A stretch of 64,000 bases of DNA, taken from Pinibacter aurantiacus. Lineage in GTDB: Bacteria; Bacteroidota; Bacteroidia; Chitinophagales; Chitinophagaceae. Position numbers and translations under genes: made by a program. The stretch lies in assembly GCF_019130065.1 (NCBI RefSeq), contig NZ_JAHSPG010000013.1, positions 186,001 to 250,000 on the forward strand, read 5' to 3'. The notes beneath the pieces were generated by a model that saw nothing but the letters and a program-made list of their open reading frames with translations, had not been told where the DNA came from and made no database searches. Shown here piece after piece: positions 54,301 to 62,128 of the stretch (position 1 is the stretch's first letter; every line of letters begins with the position of its first letter).

Positions 54301-54830
54301 GAAAGTCGTTGTAAAATGAATTGGAGTACGACACACGATCTTCATAATTTAATGATATTCACGCCGGGTTCGAATCTAGTTCTGGGCACTTTATAAAAAG
54401 TGCTGATAATCAATAGATTGTCAGCGTTTTTTTACTTAACGATTATTCACCTATCAATCAGTTTCTAGGTTTGAACAAGCACACCTTATTTCACGTTAAT
54501 CACTACCCGAAATTTAGATTCTTCTTTTATATTAGTAGGCGCACCTCAACATTCGACTCTTTTAATTCAGAAACAACGTTTTTTTCACCAGGTTAATAAT
54601 TTGCTGGATTAGCGTTATTTCACGTTCCTTTTATCCTCTTGTAGTAGCGCCAAATTCCAAAACCATCGAGCCCCAAATTAAAAATTCGCTGTTATTAAAA
54701 ATATGTCAGGTGACACATTTTTTATGTACGAAATATGCTATTTTATTTCACCGAAATTGAATTTCTATTTCAGTTGAAATGGTAGGACTTACCTGCTTTC
54801 TCAACTAAAACCCATACTAGTTTTGCTCAT
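54301..54830. repeat. long direct repeat, copy 3
   Basis: Begins to match copies 1 and 2 at about 54320. It has one motif (CGACACACG at 54329), GGGTTCGAATCTAGTTCTGGGCAC (54365-54388), the hairpin GCTGATAAT/ATTGTCAGC (54402-54410/54417-54425) with T7, AAGCACACCTTATTTCACG, and the right-hand part shared with copy 2. The left motif array and the TATATTTG box are missing. It keeps the best tRNA-like T-loop (GGTTCGAATC) of the three copies. Confidence 0.8.
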
Positions 54831-54903
54831 TTAGGATTCTGAACACCTAAGAAGGAAAGAAGAGTGAACACCTCGTCTATTTTTAGCTGAAACTGCTTCT
54901 ATC

Positions 54904-54950
54904 ATGAAATTCGAATTGCGTCCATGGTGTAGACGCAATTCGAATTTCAT
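54904..54950. repeat. perfect 19-bp inverted repeat
   Basis: ATGAAATTCGAATTGCGTC (54904-54922) and GACGCAATTCGAATTTCAT (54932-54950) are exact reverse complements around a nine-base loop. Copy 2 has a related right arm (GACGCAATTGGAAG near 42582). No T tract follows on the plus strand. It lies just upstream of the DUF1028 gene. Confidence 0.85.
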
Positions 54951-55016
54951 GGCATCGGTTGCTTAATTCATTAAGACTTATTACTTTTTGCTATTAAAAA
55001 AGTCCTTAAAACTAAT

Positions 55017-55724
55017 ATGAAAAAGATACTTATTGGCTTATTCATTTGTGTTATTTCTTCGGTTAAAACTTTTGCAACCTGGTCAATTATTATGATTGAT
55101 GCTAACACTAAAGAAATAGGCATTGCAGGTGCTTCATGTACTTACAATTGTTATGGGATCGGAAAGATCGTTCCCAATATGGGGGCAATTATTGTGCAGG
55201 CTATGAGCAATAATGAGGCAAGGAATAAAGGAATTGAAATGATTGTTGCCGAATCAACGCCTGAAGAAATTATTGAAGCATTAAAAGACCCGGCTTTCGA
55301 TCCAGAAAAACAGCAATATGCAGTGGTAACTATCAAATATCTCGACCACCCGGGTGTCTACACAGGCGACTCCACAAACCAATTCAACGGAGCCTTGACT
55401 AAAAGCGGAGTTTCCGTGCAAGGAAATACGCTCGCTTCAGCGAACGAATTAACTGAAATTATGAAGGCCGTAGCGAAGGGGCAAACCGCATCATTGAATA
55501 TTGCTGAAATCTTATTGAATGCGTTGGAAGCAGGCTCGGCATCTGGTGGTGATAAAAGATGTGGTGAACAGAAAGCATCCAGTGCATTTCTTATTGCTGC
55601 AAGACCTGGCGACAAGACGCCATACTTAGATCTAAATATTTTTGGACAAGGTAAGGGAGGTCAAAACGCTGTAGAAATGCTTCGCAAAAAGTATGAAAAA
55701 TGGAAGAGAAAACATTACAAGTAG
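55017..55724 (+). CDS. DUF1028 Ntn-hydrolase-like exported protein
   Basis: 235 residues with a signal peptide ending FATWS, so the predicted mature protein would begin with or near the Thr-Trp-Ser that DUF1028 proteins use at the N-terminus. Family motifs are ATWSIIMIDANTKEIGIAGAS, MGAIIVQAMSNNEARNKGIE, GVSVQGNTLASANELTEIMK and LNALEAGSASGGDKRCGEQKA. The fold is Ntn-hydrolase-like and the substrate is unknown. It is a single plus-strand gene between repeat copy 3 and the repeat fragment at 56036. Confidence 0.88.
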   Translation: MKKILIGLFICVISSVKTFATWSIIMIDANTKEIGIAGASCTYNCYGIGKIVPNMGAIIVQAMSNNEARNKGIEMIVAESTPEEIIEALKDPAFDPEKQQYAVVTIKYLDHPGVYTGDSTNQFNGALTKSGVSVQGNTLASANELTEIMKAVAKGQTASLNIAEILLNALEAGSASGGDKRCGEQKASSAFLIAARPGDKTPYLDLNIFGQGKGGQNAVEMLRKKYEKWKRKHYK

Positions 55725-55825
55725 CTTTATTAACCCATTTTCAGAATGTTTTTTGTGAACGAAACTCTACCCGAGCAGATTACAACCGAACCTGTCGTAC
55801 ATTGTCCGGCAAAGTGTTAGATTGA

Positions 55826-56041
55826 AAGTATGGGCGACCATTCTATACCGTCCGATCATTTTCAGAAAGAGCAGCCGGCACCTTTTGCAATGAAGCAAGA
55901 GATATGCCGGCACACTCAATTGACGGACGCATAAACTATGAATCGGAAGTATTATCTGTAACACCTTCTACAGTCAGTGACTTTGCAAAAAAAATATTTG
56001 ACCAGGGAAATGTAATAGAGGTTGTGATGGACCCTTTATAA
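55826..56041 (+). pseudogene. C-terminal relic, probably of an M16 peptidase
   Basis: After an in-frame TGA the frame reads RPFYTVRSFSERAAGTF, DMPAHSIDGRINYESEVLSV, TPSTVSDFAKKIFDQGNV, IEVVMDPL, and a TAA at 56039-56041. The ending (TP..V..FAKKIF..GN.IEVVM.P) is typical of the last helix and strand of M16 zinc peptidases. Nothing upstream encodes the rest. Its stop codon coincides with the start of the repeat-derived TTATAACCCATCTTTAG. Confidence 0.5.
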
Positions 56042-56095
56042 CCCATCTTTAGGCATTTTTAAACACATTGAACGGGAAACACTTTCCAATTTGCC
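56036..56095. repeat. fragment of the long repeat (copy 4)
   Basis: TTATAACCCATCTTTAGGCA followed by TTTTTAAACACATTGAACGG and GAAACAC matches 42343-42388 and 39648-39691 almost base for base. Only this short right-hand piece is present. Confidence 0.75.
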
Positions 56096-56190
56096 TTCGT
56101 TGACGGTTTTCAAATTCTTCCCACTACAGCAATACCCAACCCATTAGCAGCTACCTCAACAGAGAACCGAACATAATGAGGTTACTTAAT

Positions 56191-56221
56191 AAAAAACGGG
56201 TACAGAAAAATACCTGTACCC
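56191..56221 (-). terminator. terminator of the SusC/SusD/sulfatase/GH operon
   Basis: GGGTACAG (56198-56205) pairs with CTGTACCC (56214-56221). On the minus strand the stem is followed by GTTTTTT. It lies about 60 bases past the last gene of the operon. Confidence 0.85.
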
Positions 56222-56279
56222 ATTTTCTTTGCCTTAATTATTTTTACTGCCGGAATATCTTATAATATATCACATATTT

Positions 56280-58523
56280 CTATTTTACCCTTTTAGTTGA
56301 TACCGCTTTTGTTCCCCACCAATTTTGTTGTTGATCGTTTGCGGCAACCGGTGCTACCGGAATTAACAAATCATCGTTGTTTGAATAAAGTGTTACGGAT
56401 TGTCCTTTTTGTAAATTCAATTCATATGTCTGTGGTCCCTTATTAATAAGGGTTACAGGTTTGCTACTCTTTGTTAGAACATGGCCCTGCAAGTCTGCAA
56501 CAATGGTACACTTTCCACCTGTAAGGCTTTCTATTTTTATCCATTTTGTCGCACCGTTTTTTCGAACAGCAGAAAGCAGGAATGCTCCTTCCGAGCGCAT
56601 ATTGGCAAATGATATATCTTTCCAAGCATCGGGTACTGCAGGGAATACACGAAGCTTGCCGTTGTGATCTTGCAACAACATTTCCTGCAACGATGCTGCT
56701 GCTGCCAATGGCGTTTCAATTACCGGTGCTCCTTCCATATAAAATGTATTGGGTTTGGCAAAACCGGTAAGCAATTGATCAAGTGCGTGCCATGCGCTGT
56801 CACCCTTACCCATCAATGCAAAAATAGAGGCACTGCCTGTAAAAGAAAATCCGGCAAATGCACTTTTTAAACTTCGCCAATGATAGAATGAGCGTTCAAT
56901 TAATTCGTGGGATCCGGCGGTTTCCCAACCTTCCAAATGCAATGGATAGATCATCAATAAGTGTGAATAATGTCTGTGCGATTGAGTAAAACCAACGTCT
57001 CTCCCAATGCGTAAGCCTGTGTTGTCAGCAGGATAAGGCGTAAGGTTTTGTAATACATCCTTCCAGGTATTTGCCAAACTATCATTCGGTACCAGGTTCA
57101 ATAATGTCTCGCATCCCCAACGGAATAAAGATAAATCGTAATTGCAATCGCTCGTAGTACCTCGCGGATATTCCGGCGAATACGTAGGCGGCAAATGCCA
57201 TTTACCGTCTTGCTCCTTATGCATAACATCTATGTAATAATTGACGCTTCGTTTTAGGATAGGGATAAGATGTTGCAGTGCAATTTCATTTTTTGAGTAT
57301 GCATAGTATTGCCAATAATTGTAAAGCATCCATGTAAGATTACCGAGTTCAAGCTGACTTGGCGATGCCGTGGTATCTAATTGTGGATATACTTTAACGG
57401 CCGCCATCATATCTAACGCGGAAGAGCGTGCAACAGCTGCTGCATTATGACGATACTCCGCAGGAGCGTTATTGATAAGGTTTTGATAATTAGCATCAAT
57501 ATTTTTTACGAATGGCTCAACCATTTCCAAATGATTGGCTTTATATAGCGGAGAGTAGGTTAGTTGAATGTTCAAATTATTCCAGTATGCAGGCCATCCT
57601 GTTGGTGCGGGCCACGGTCCCATTAAATCTATTGGTCGCGTATTTTCTCTTGTTGCAGAAGCAACTTTATATAATTGGATCCAATAAAAACTTTCGGCTT
57701 CGTTGTTGGGTAATGATAGAAAGCTTTTTTGATAATATTGGTGCCACCACTGCCTGTGTACAGCTATTATACTTTGTAATTTTTTTTGTGTTGCTCCGTC
57801 AATACATGTAACGGCTTTAGACAGTGAGGATTGCGTGGTATTGTACGCTACGGTTATGTAGGCCGTTTTAGTGTTTGCGTCCGCGATAGTTTTCCACGCC
57901 GTTACATAATCGCCACCCGCCAACATTGGTTGCGACGAATACTCAATACCGGATTGTTTACCTGCTTGTGCCGGAGGATTTGCAGGGAAGTCTTTCACGG
58001 GACTGAAAGACATACGTGGGCTGATTGATTTTTCAGGATTCCATTCCCATGAAAAATTACTTTCCTCTCCTTCCGTTTTGGTTTGAAAGACGATCACATT
58101 TTCTTTTGTAAGCGAAAAACTGGTCCACCATATTTTTCCCTTGTCAGTGGTTATAACACCTGTAACTTCTGCATTCCACAAATTCAATCGAGCGGTGTTC
58201 TTTAAAATTTTCCCTACGGGTGTCAATGTAAAATAACCGATAGGTAATCGTGCCTTGTTATACAGATGTCCAAAATTTCCTTCGTTGCGGTGGTCCACCA
58301 CATCTGTCCTTCCTATCTCCATACGCACCGTATTTGAATCATACATATACACCATATTACCTAACAAACCGTTGCCTGTAAAAATGCCATCGGCCCATTT
58401 TGTGGTAAGTGTATCAAACACCAAATCGTTTCGTGAAAGAAATTTCTCCCAATCAACATGTTGTGCTTTTACGTTGTATGCTACAATACAAAACAGCAAA
58501 ATAATACCTGTGCGTATTTTCAT
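56280..58523 (-). CDS. GH95-like (alpha/alpha)6 glycosidase
   Basis: 747 residues with a signal peptide ending VKAQH. WADGIFTGNGLLGNMVYMYD at the N-terminus, then a long helical barrel (HNAAAVARSSALDMMAAVKV, WHLPPTYSPEYPRGTTSDCN, YDLSLFRWGCETLL, SHRHYSHLLMIYPLHL) and a C-terminal beta domain are the layout of GH95-type glycosidases and close relatives. The SHRHYSHLL segment is the conserved core. GH95 enzymes cleave alpha-L-fucose or alpha-L-galactose. It is the last gene of the PUL, 199 bases after the sulfatase with a hairpin between them. Confidence 0.75.
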   Translation of the reverse strand: MKIRTGIILLFCIVAYNVKAQHVDWEKFLSRNDLVFDTLTTKWADGIFTGNGLLGNMVYMYDSNTVRMEIGRTDVVDHRNEGNFGHLYNKARLPIGYFTLTPVGKILKNTARLNLWNAEVTGVITTDKGKIWWTSFSLTKENVIVFQTKTEGEESNFSWEWNPEKSISPRMSFSPVKDFPANPPAQAGKQSGIEYSSQPMLAGGDYVTAWKTIADANTKTAYITVAYNTTQSSLSKAVTCIDGATQKKLQSIIAVHRQWWHQYYQKSFLSLPNNEAESFYWIQLYKVASATRENTRPIDLMGPWPAPTGWPAYWNNLNIQLTYSPLYKANHLEMVEPFVKNIDANYQNLINNAPAEYRHNAAAVARSSALDMMAAVKVYPQLDTTASPSQLELGNLTWMLYNYWQYYAYSKNEIALQHLIPILKRSVNYYIDVMHKEQDGKWHLPPTYSPEYPRGTTSDCNYDLSLFRWGCETLLNLVPNDSLANTWKDVLQNLTPYPADNTGLRIGRDVGFTQSHRHYSHLLMIYPLHLEGWETAGSHELIERSFYHWRSLKSAFAGFSFTGSASIFALMGKGDSAWHALDQLLTGFAKPNTFYMEGAPVIETPLAAAASLQEMLLQDHNGKLRVFPAVPDAWKDISFANMRSEGAFLLSAVRKNGATKWIKIESLTGGKCTIVADLQGHVLTKSSKPVTLINKGPQTYELNLQKGQSVTLYSNNDDLLIPVAPVAANDQQQNWWGTKAVSTKRVK

Positions 58524-58599
58524 CTTTATAAAAAATTAAACCTTACAATTGAGTTTAGAACAATCAAAAATTCAAAAAATAATCTCTACCAATTTTATT

Positions 58600-58627
58600 A
58601 AACCACCATGTAGAAACATGGTGGTTT
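58600..58627 (-). terminator. hairpin between the sulfatase and GH95-like genes
   Basis: AAACCACCATG (58600-58610) pairs perfectly with CATGGTGGTTT (58617-58627). On the minus strand the next bases are AATAAAA, not T, so it is a weak terminator there. It may reduce read-through and lower expression of the last gene. Confidence 0.55.
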
Positions 58628-58722
58628 TCTGCTTTCAATAAAAAAACTAGAAAACTGATCATTTTGTTTCTGATCAGCATTCATCAACCGTAAATGAACT
58701 AAAACCAAAAATTTAATCGTAC

Positions 58723-60264
58723 TTAATTACCAGTGTATATTTTTCTCAGTTCAGGATAAGCATCATCTGTATCACCAGCCTCTTTTTTCACCTTCTCCAA
58801 TTCTTTTTTCATTTTTTTAATAATGGATGCATACTGCGGATCGTTGATGGCATTGTGATCTTCATTTGGATCTTTTTGAAGATCATAAAATTCCCAGGCT
58901 GGCGGCGTGGTTTTCTTTTCAGTGCCAGTCATATTCAAAGGAAGTCCATAAAAGAAGATGAGTTTATATCGTTCATTCCTGATGCCGAAATGCGCCGGCC
59001 TGATGGCATCATGCTGCCAGTATCGGTAATACATTTCGTGGCGCCACTTTTTCTCGTGACCACCTTCGAGTATCTTTCTAAAACTCTCGCCTTGTATATA
59101 CGCTGGTTTTTTAATGCCGGCATAGTCTGCAAACAAAGCTGCAAAATCAATATTCAATACCATGTCGTTTACCTTTGTGCCCGGCTTTATCTCTTGCGGA
59201 TATCGAATAACAAAAGGCATTTGCAACGACTCTTCGTACATCAGCCGCTTGTCCATAAAATCATGCTCGCCAAGAAAATAACCCTGGTCCGCGGTATAGA
59301 TCACCACGGTGTTCTCATCAAGTCCCGCTTGCTTTAAATAGTCCAGTAGTCTGCCGATATTATCATCATTGCCGGCGGCGCAGCGCAGATAATCTTTTAT
59401 AAGTTTCTGATAAATTTTCTTCCTTGCCTCTTCCCTGCTTAGCCCTTCGGTAGAGAACGGCAGGCCGGGATAATTTGTCCACCACGGGCCTGTAGAGGCT
59501 CTCTCCCAGCGCTTTCCCATTTCTTCCAATGGCTGGCCAATAAAACTGCGGCCAGTAGTGGCAGTACCCGAATCCCAGAAATTTTCGGGATAAGGAAATT
59601 CAACTCCATCAAAAAGATCTTTATTCCTGTCGGCGAAATCAAATGGTTCATGTGTGGCTTTGAAATGGCACATCACAAAAAATGGTTTTGATGTGTCTCT
59701 TGCTTTCAACCAGTCAATGGTCATATCGGTAGAGATATCATCAACAAATCCCTTTTTCTTTTCGCCTTCTTTCTCCTCATCATTCCAGTTGTCTTTCGTT
59801 AAATAGCTTGGATCGTGATAGATGCCCTGACCAGGCAACACGGCAAATGTGTCAAACCCTGCGGGTTGTTTTTTCAAGTGCCATTTGCCAAACATCGCGG
59901 TTTGATATCCTGCAGCGTGCAGGTCCTTTGCAATGTTATTTTTATCGGGAGACAAAGCATCCTCTAAGGTATAAACACCATTCTTGTTACTGTATTGCCC
60001 GGTAAGAATAGTGGCCCTGCTTGGTGTACAAATTGAATTGGTGCAAAACACATGATTTAAAACAGCTCCTTCCGTGGCGAGGCGCTTTATGTTATTGTTT
60101 TTAGCGTAGGGCGCGAGAATGCCGCCATAAATACCCCATGATTGTGCTGTATGGTCATCGGCCATGATATAAAGAATATTGGGCCTTTTCGTTTTAGGTT
60201 CCTGTGCATGGATCTTCTGCACAAGCAAACAAAGTAAAATAAAAGCAATGCTGGTAATCCGCAT
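58723..60264 (-). CDS. exported S1 sulfatase
   Basis: 513 residues with a signal peptide ending KIHAQ. Metal ligands D36/D37 lie in YIMADDHTAQSWGIYGG. The formylglycine motif is ICTPSRATILTG (Cys79), followed by GKWHLKKQPAGFD, CHFKATHEPFDFADR and YTADQGYFLGEHDFMDKRL. The HDFMDKR ending is typical of the sulfatase group that acts on plant, algal and host glycans. It lies between susD and the GH95-like gene, so it desulfates the PUL substrate in the periplasm before exo-cleavage. Confidence 0.92.
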   Translation of the reverse strand: MRITSIAFILLCLLVQKIHAQEPKTKRPNILYIMADDHTAQSWGIYGGILAPYAKNNNIKRLATEGAVLNHVFCTNSICTPSRATILTGQYSNKNGVYTLEDALSPDKNNIAKDLHAAGYQTAMFGKWHLKKQPAGFDTFAVLPGQGIYHDPSYLTKDNWNDEEKEGEKKKGFVDDISTDMTIDWLKARDTSKPFFVMCHFKATHEPFDFADRNKDLFDGVEFPYPENFWDSGTATTGRSFIGQPLEEMGKRWERASTGPWWTNYPGLPFSTEGLSREEARKKIYQKLIKDYLRCAAGNDDNIGRLLDYLKQAGLDENTVVIYTADQGYFLGEHDFMDKRLMYEESLQMPFVIRYPQEIKPGTKVNDMVLNIDFAALFADYAGIKKPAYIQGESFRKILEGGHEKKWRHEMYYRYWQHDAIRPAHFGIRNERYKLIFFYGLPLNMTGTEKKTTPPAWEFYDLQKDPNEDHNAINDPQYASIIKKMKKELEKVKKEAGDTDDAYPELRKIYTGN

Positions 60265-60312
60265 ATTTCTTTTTATGATCGTTTCTTAGATGTTGTTTCG
60301 CATGATCCAAGA

Positions 60313-60345
60313 GATAACAGCCGGCTTCGCGAGGCGGCTGTTATC
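60313..60345 (-). terminator. hairpin between susD and sulfatase
   Basis: GATAACAGCCG (60313-60323) pairs perfectly over 11 bp with CGGCTGTTATC (60335-60345). On the minus strand it is followed by TCTTGG, so it is more likely an mRNA-stabilising or attenuating element that keeps susC/susD expression above the enzymes. Confidence 0.55.
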
Positions 60346-60397
60346 AAATAGCGCAAAAGAATTCTATTGCGTGTATTTTTCGTTGCTCAGATAATGC

Positions 60398-62050
60398 TTA
60401 CTTATTCCACCAAACAGGAAATGCATAACTATTGTCATTTGTTGCCGCAACCGCTGCAGCATAGTTTTCTGCATTATTATTAGCTTCCGAAGTACCTGTA
60501 GGATAAGGCACTCTTACAGGGTATGTGGTATTCATTTGTGCACCATTCAGCATGTCGGGCATTAACACGGGCAATTTCAACCTTCTGAACTCTGCATAGG
60601 TTTCATCTATTTGGAAAAAGCCGGAGTGCAACCACTTTTGAAGTGCAATTTGCTGCATGGCCTGTCCTGAATTATACGCATAAGTTGAACTGTTTAACCA
60701 TGCTGTAAGCCCCGGTATAGTTGGTTGTGCAATAGTTGCTTTTTGATAAGTATATTGACTGGCACCTGTTCCTATCGTTTTACTTGCCGGCGCTGTTTGA
60801 TAAATGCTGTAATACATCAACACAGATTGAATGACGCCGTTGTTATAATACGTTTGAGCTACTGCATCGCCTCCTGGAATAATGCCTTTTTTGGCAGCTT
60901 CTGCAAGATAGAAATTTACTTCTGAGGCATCAATCATAATACCGATTGGCGCAGCATAGTTATATCCCCAAACCAACGGATTCAAATAAGCATACATTCC
61001 TTTTACACCGGTATTCGTTGTCCTGTCTTGTTGCGAAACGGGCAATCCATGATATACGCCGGCGTTGGAAGCATCCGTATAGTATGATATTTGAAGGCGC
61101 GGATCAGCTGAAGCTGACATTACGCTATCCGTGTACTGGCTGAGATATGTTGCCGTTGCGTTGTTTTCCGCCGCTGCCTGTGCAAAATAACCACCACTTT
61201 GTGCTGTGTTATAAAGCAAGGCATTGGTAGCATTGGTAAGTATCAGCGGTCTCTTGTTGTTAACGATATCCGTTATTTCCGTTTGTGCGCGGGCCGGGTC
61301 GGCTGCAGATAAGCGCATAGCATAACGCAATCGAAGTGAATTGGCAAATGCACTCCAGCTCGACAATACACCCTTATATAAAATGTCCTGTGTAGGAAGC
61401 AATGCCTGTGCATTGTAAACACTCGTTTGCAGTTGAGCAGTATCAAAAAAAGCACCTGCCTCTTTTAAACTGTTCAGCACCGAATCATAGATACTTTGCT
61501 GTGCATCAAATTTAGGCTGCAAAAAAGTCTGTTGATTAAACTTGCTGTTTGACCTCGTAAAGGCCTGTGAGTAAGGTATATCTCCAAACAAATCGGTTGT
61601 TTGTGCGGTATTGTATGCTTCCATTACCCTGGTCATTTCATAATACACTTTATAACCTGCCTGTTCGGCCGGTGTTAATTGCCAATAATACATTGCATCA
61701 ATTAACTTAAACTGGATCATGGAGGTGTTGTAATAGTTTTGCCATCTCCCAAAATCGATAGCACCGGCTGAACTTGCACTGCTGGCCTGTATAAATTTAT
61801 ACAACGATGTTGGATTGGCGTTAGTATTTCCCAGCAATTGCATCATGGGAGCCATTTGGCCCAATATCCTGTTTACGCCATCTCCATAAGCCACAGGTGC
61901 AGAACTTTGTATGCCCTGCGGAAACAAATATTCTATCGAAGTAGAAGTAAATGCATCGGGGTTTTGATATAAATCGTTTAAGCTTTTTTTACAGGAAATG
62001 CTTCCTGCCATTAAAAAGAATGCGGAGAAATATAGATAGATTCTTTTCAT
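60398..62050 (-). CDS. SusD-like lipoprotein (SusD_2 type)
   Basis: 551 residues from ATG 62050; 26 codons further upstream are open but the lipoprotein signal (MAGSISCKKSLNDLYQNPDA) begins here. YYNTSMIQFKLIDAMYYWQLTP, AYNTAQTTDLFGDIPYSQAF, SLRLRYAMRLSAADP and QMNTTYPVRVPYP are typical of the second SusD family (SusD/RagB nutrient-binding type 2). It lies on the cell surface and works with the SusC protein encoded directly upstream to bind oligosaccharide. Confidence 0.9.
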   Translation of the reverse strand: MKRIYLYFSAFFLMAGSISCKKSLNDLYQNPDAFTSTSIEYLFPQGIQSSAPVAYGDGVNRILGQMAPMMQLLGNTNANPTSLYKFIQASSASSAGAIDFGRWQNYYNTSMIQFKLIDAMYYWQLTPAEQAGYKVYYEMTRVMEAYNTAQTTDLFGDIPYSQAFTRSNSKFNQQTFLQPKFDAQQSIYDSVLNSLKEAGAFFDTAQLQTSVYNAQALLPTQDILYKGVLSSWSAFANSLRLRYAMRLSAADPARAQTEITDIVNNKRPLILTNATNALLYNTAQSGGYFAQAAAENNATATYLSQYTDSVMSASADPRLQISYYTDASNAGVYHGLPVSQQDRTTNTGVKGMYAYLNPLVWGYNYAAPIGIMIDASEVNFYLAEAAKKGIIPGGDAVAQTYYNNGVIQSVLMYYSIYQTAPASKTIGTGASQYTYQKATIAQPTIPGLTAWLNSSTYAYNSGQAMQQIALQKWLHSGFFQIDETYAEFRRLKLPVLMPDMLNGAQMNTTYPVRVPYPTGTSEANNNAENYAAAVAATNDNSYAFPVWWNK

Positions 62051-62128
62051 GATCGTTTTTTTAATAACCATTAATGATGGGCCATTTTGTTCATGGCATT
62101 GTCTTGGTACACGCCTCAACGGCTTCAT

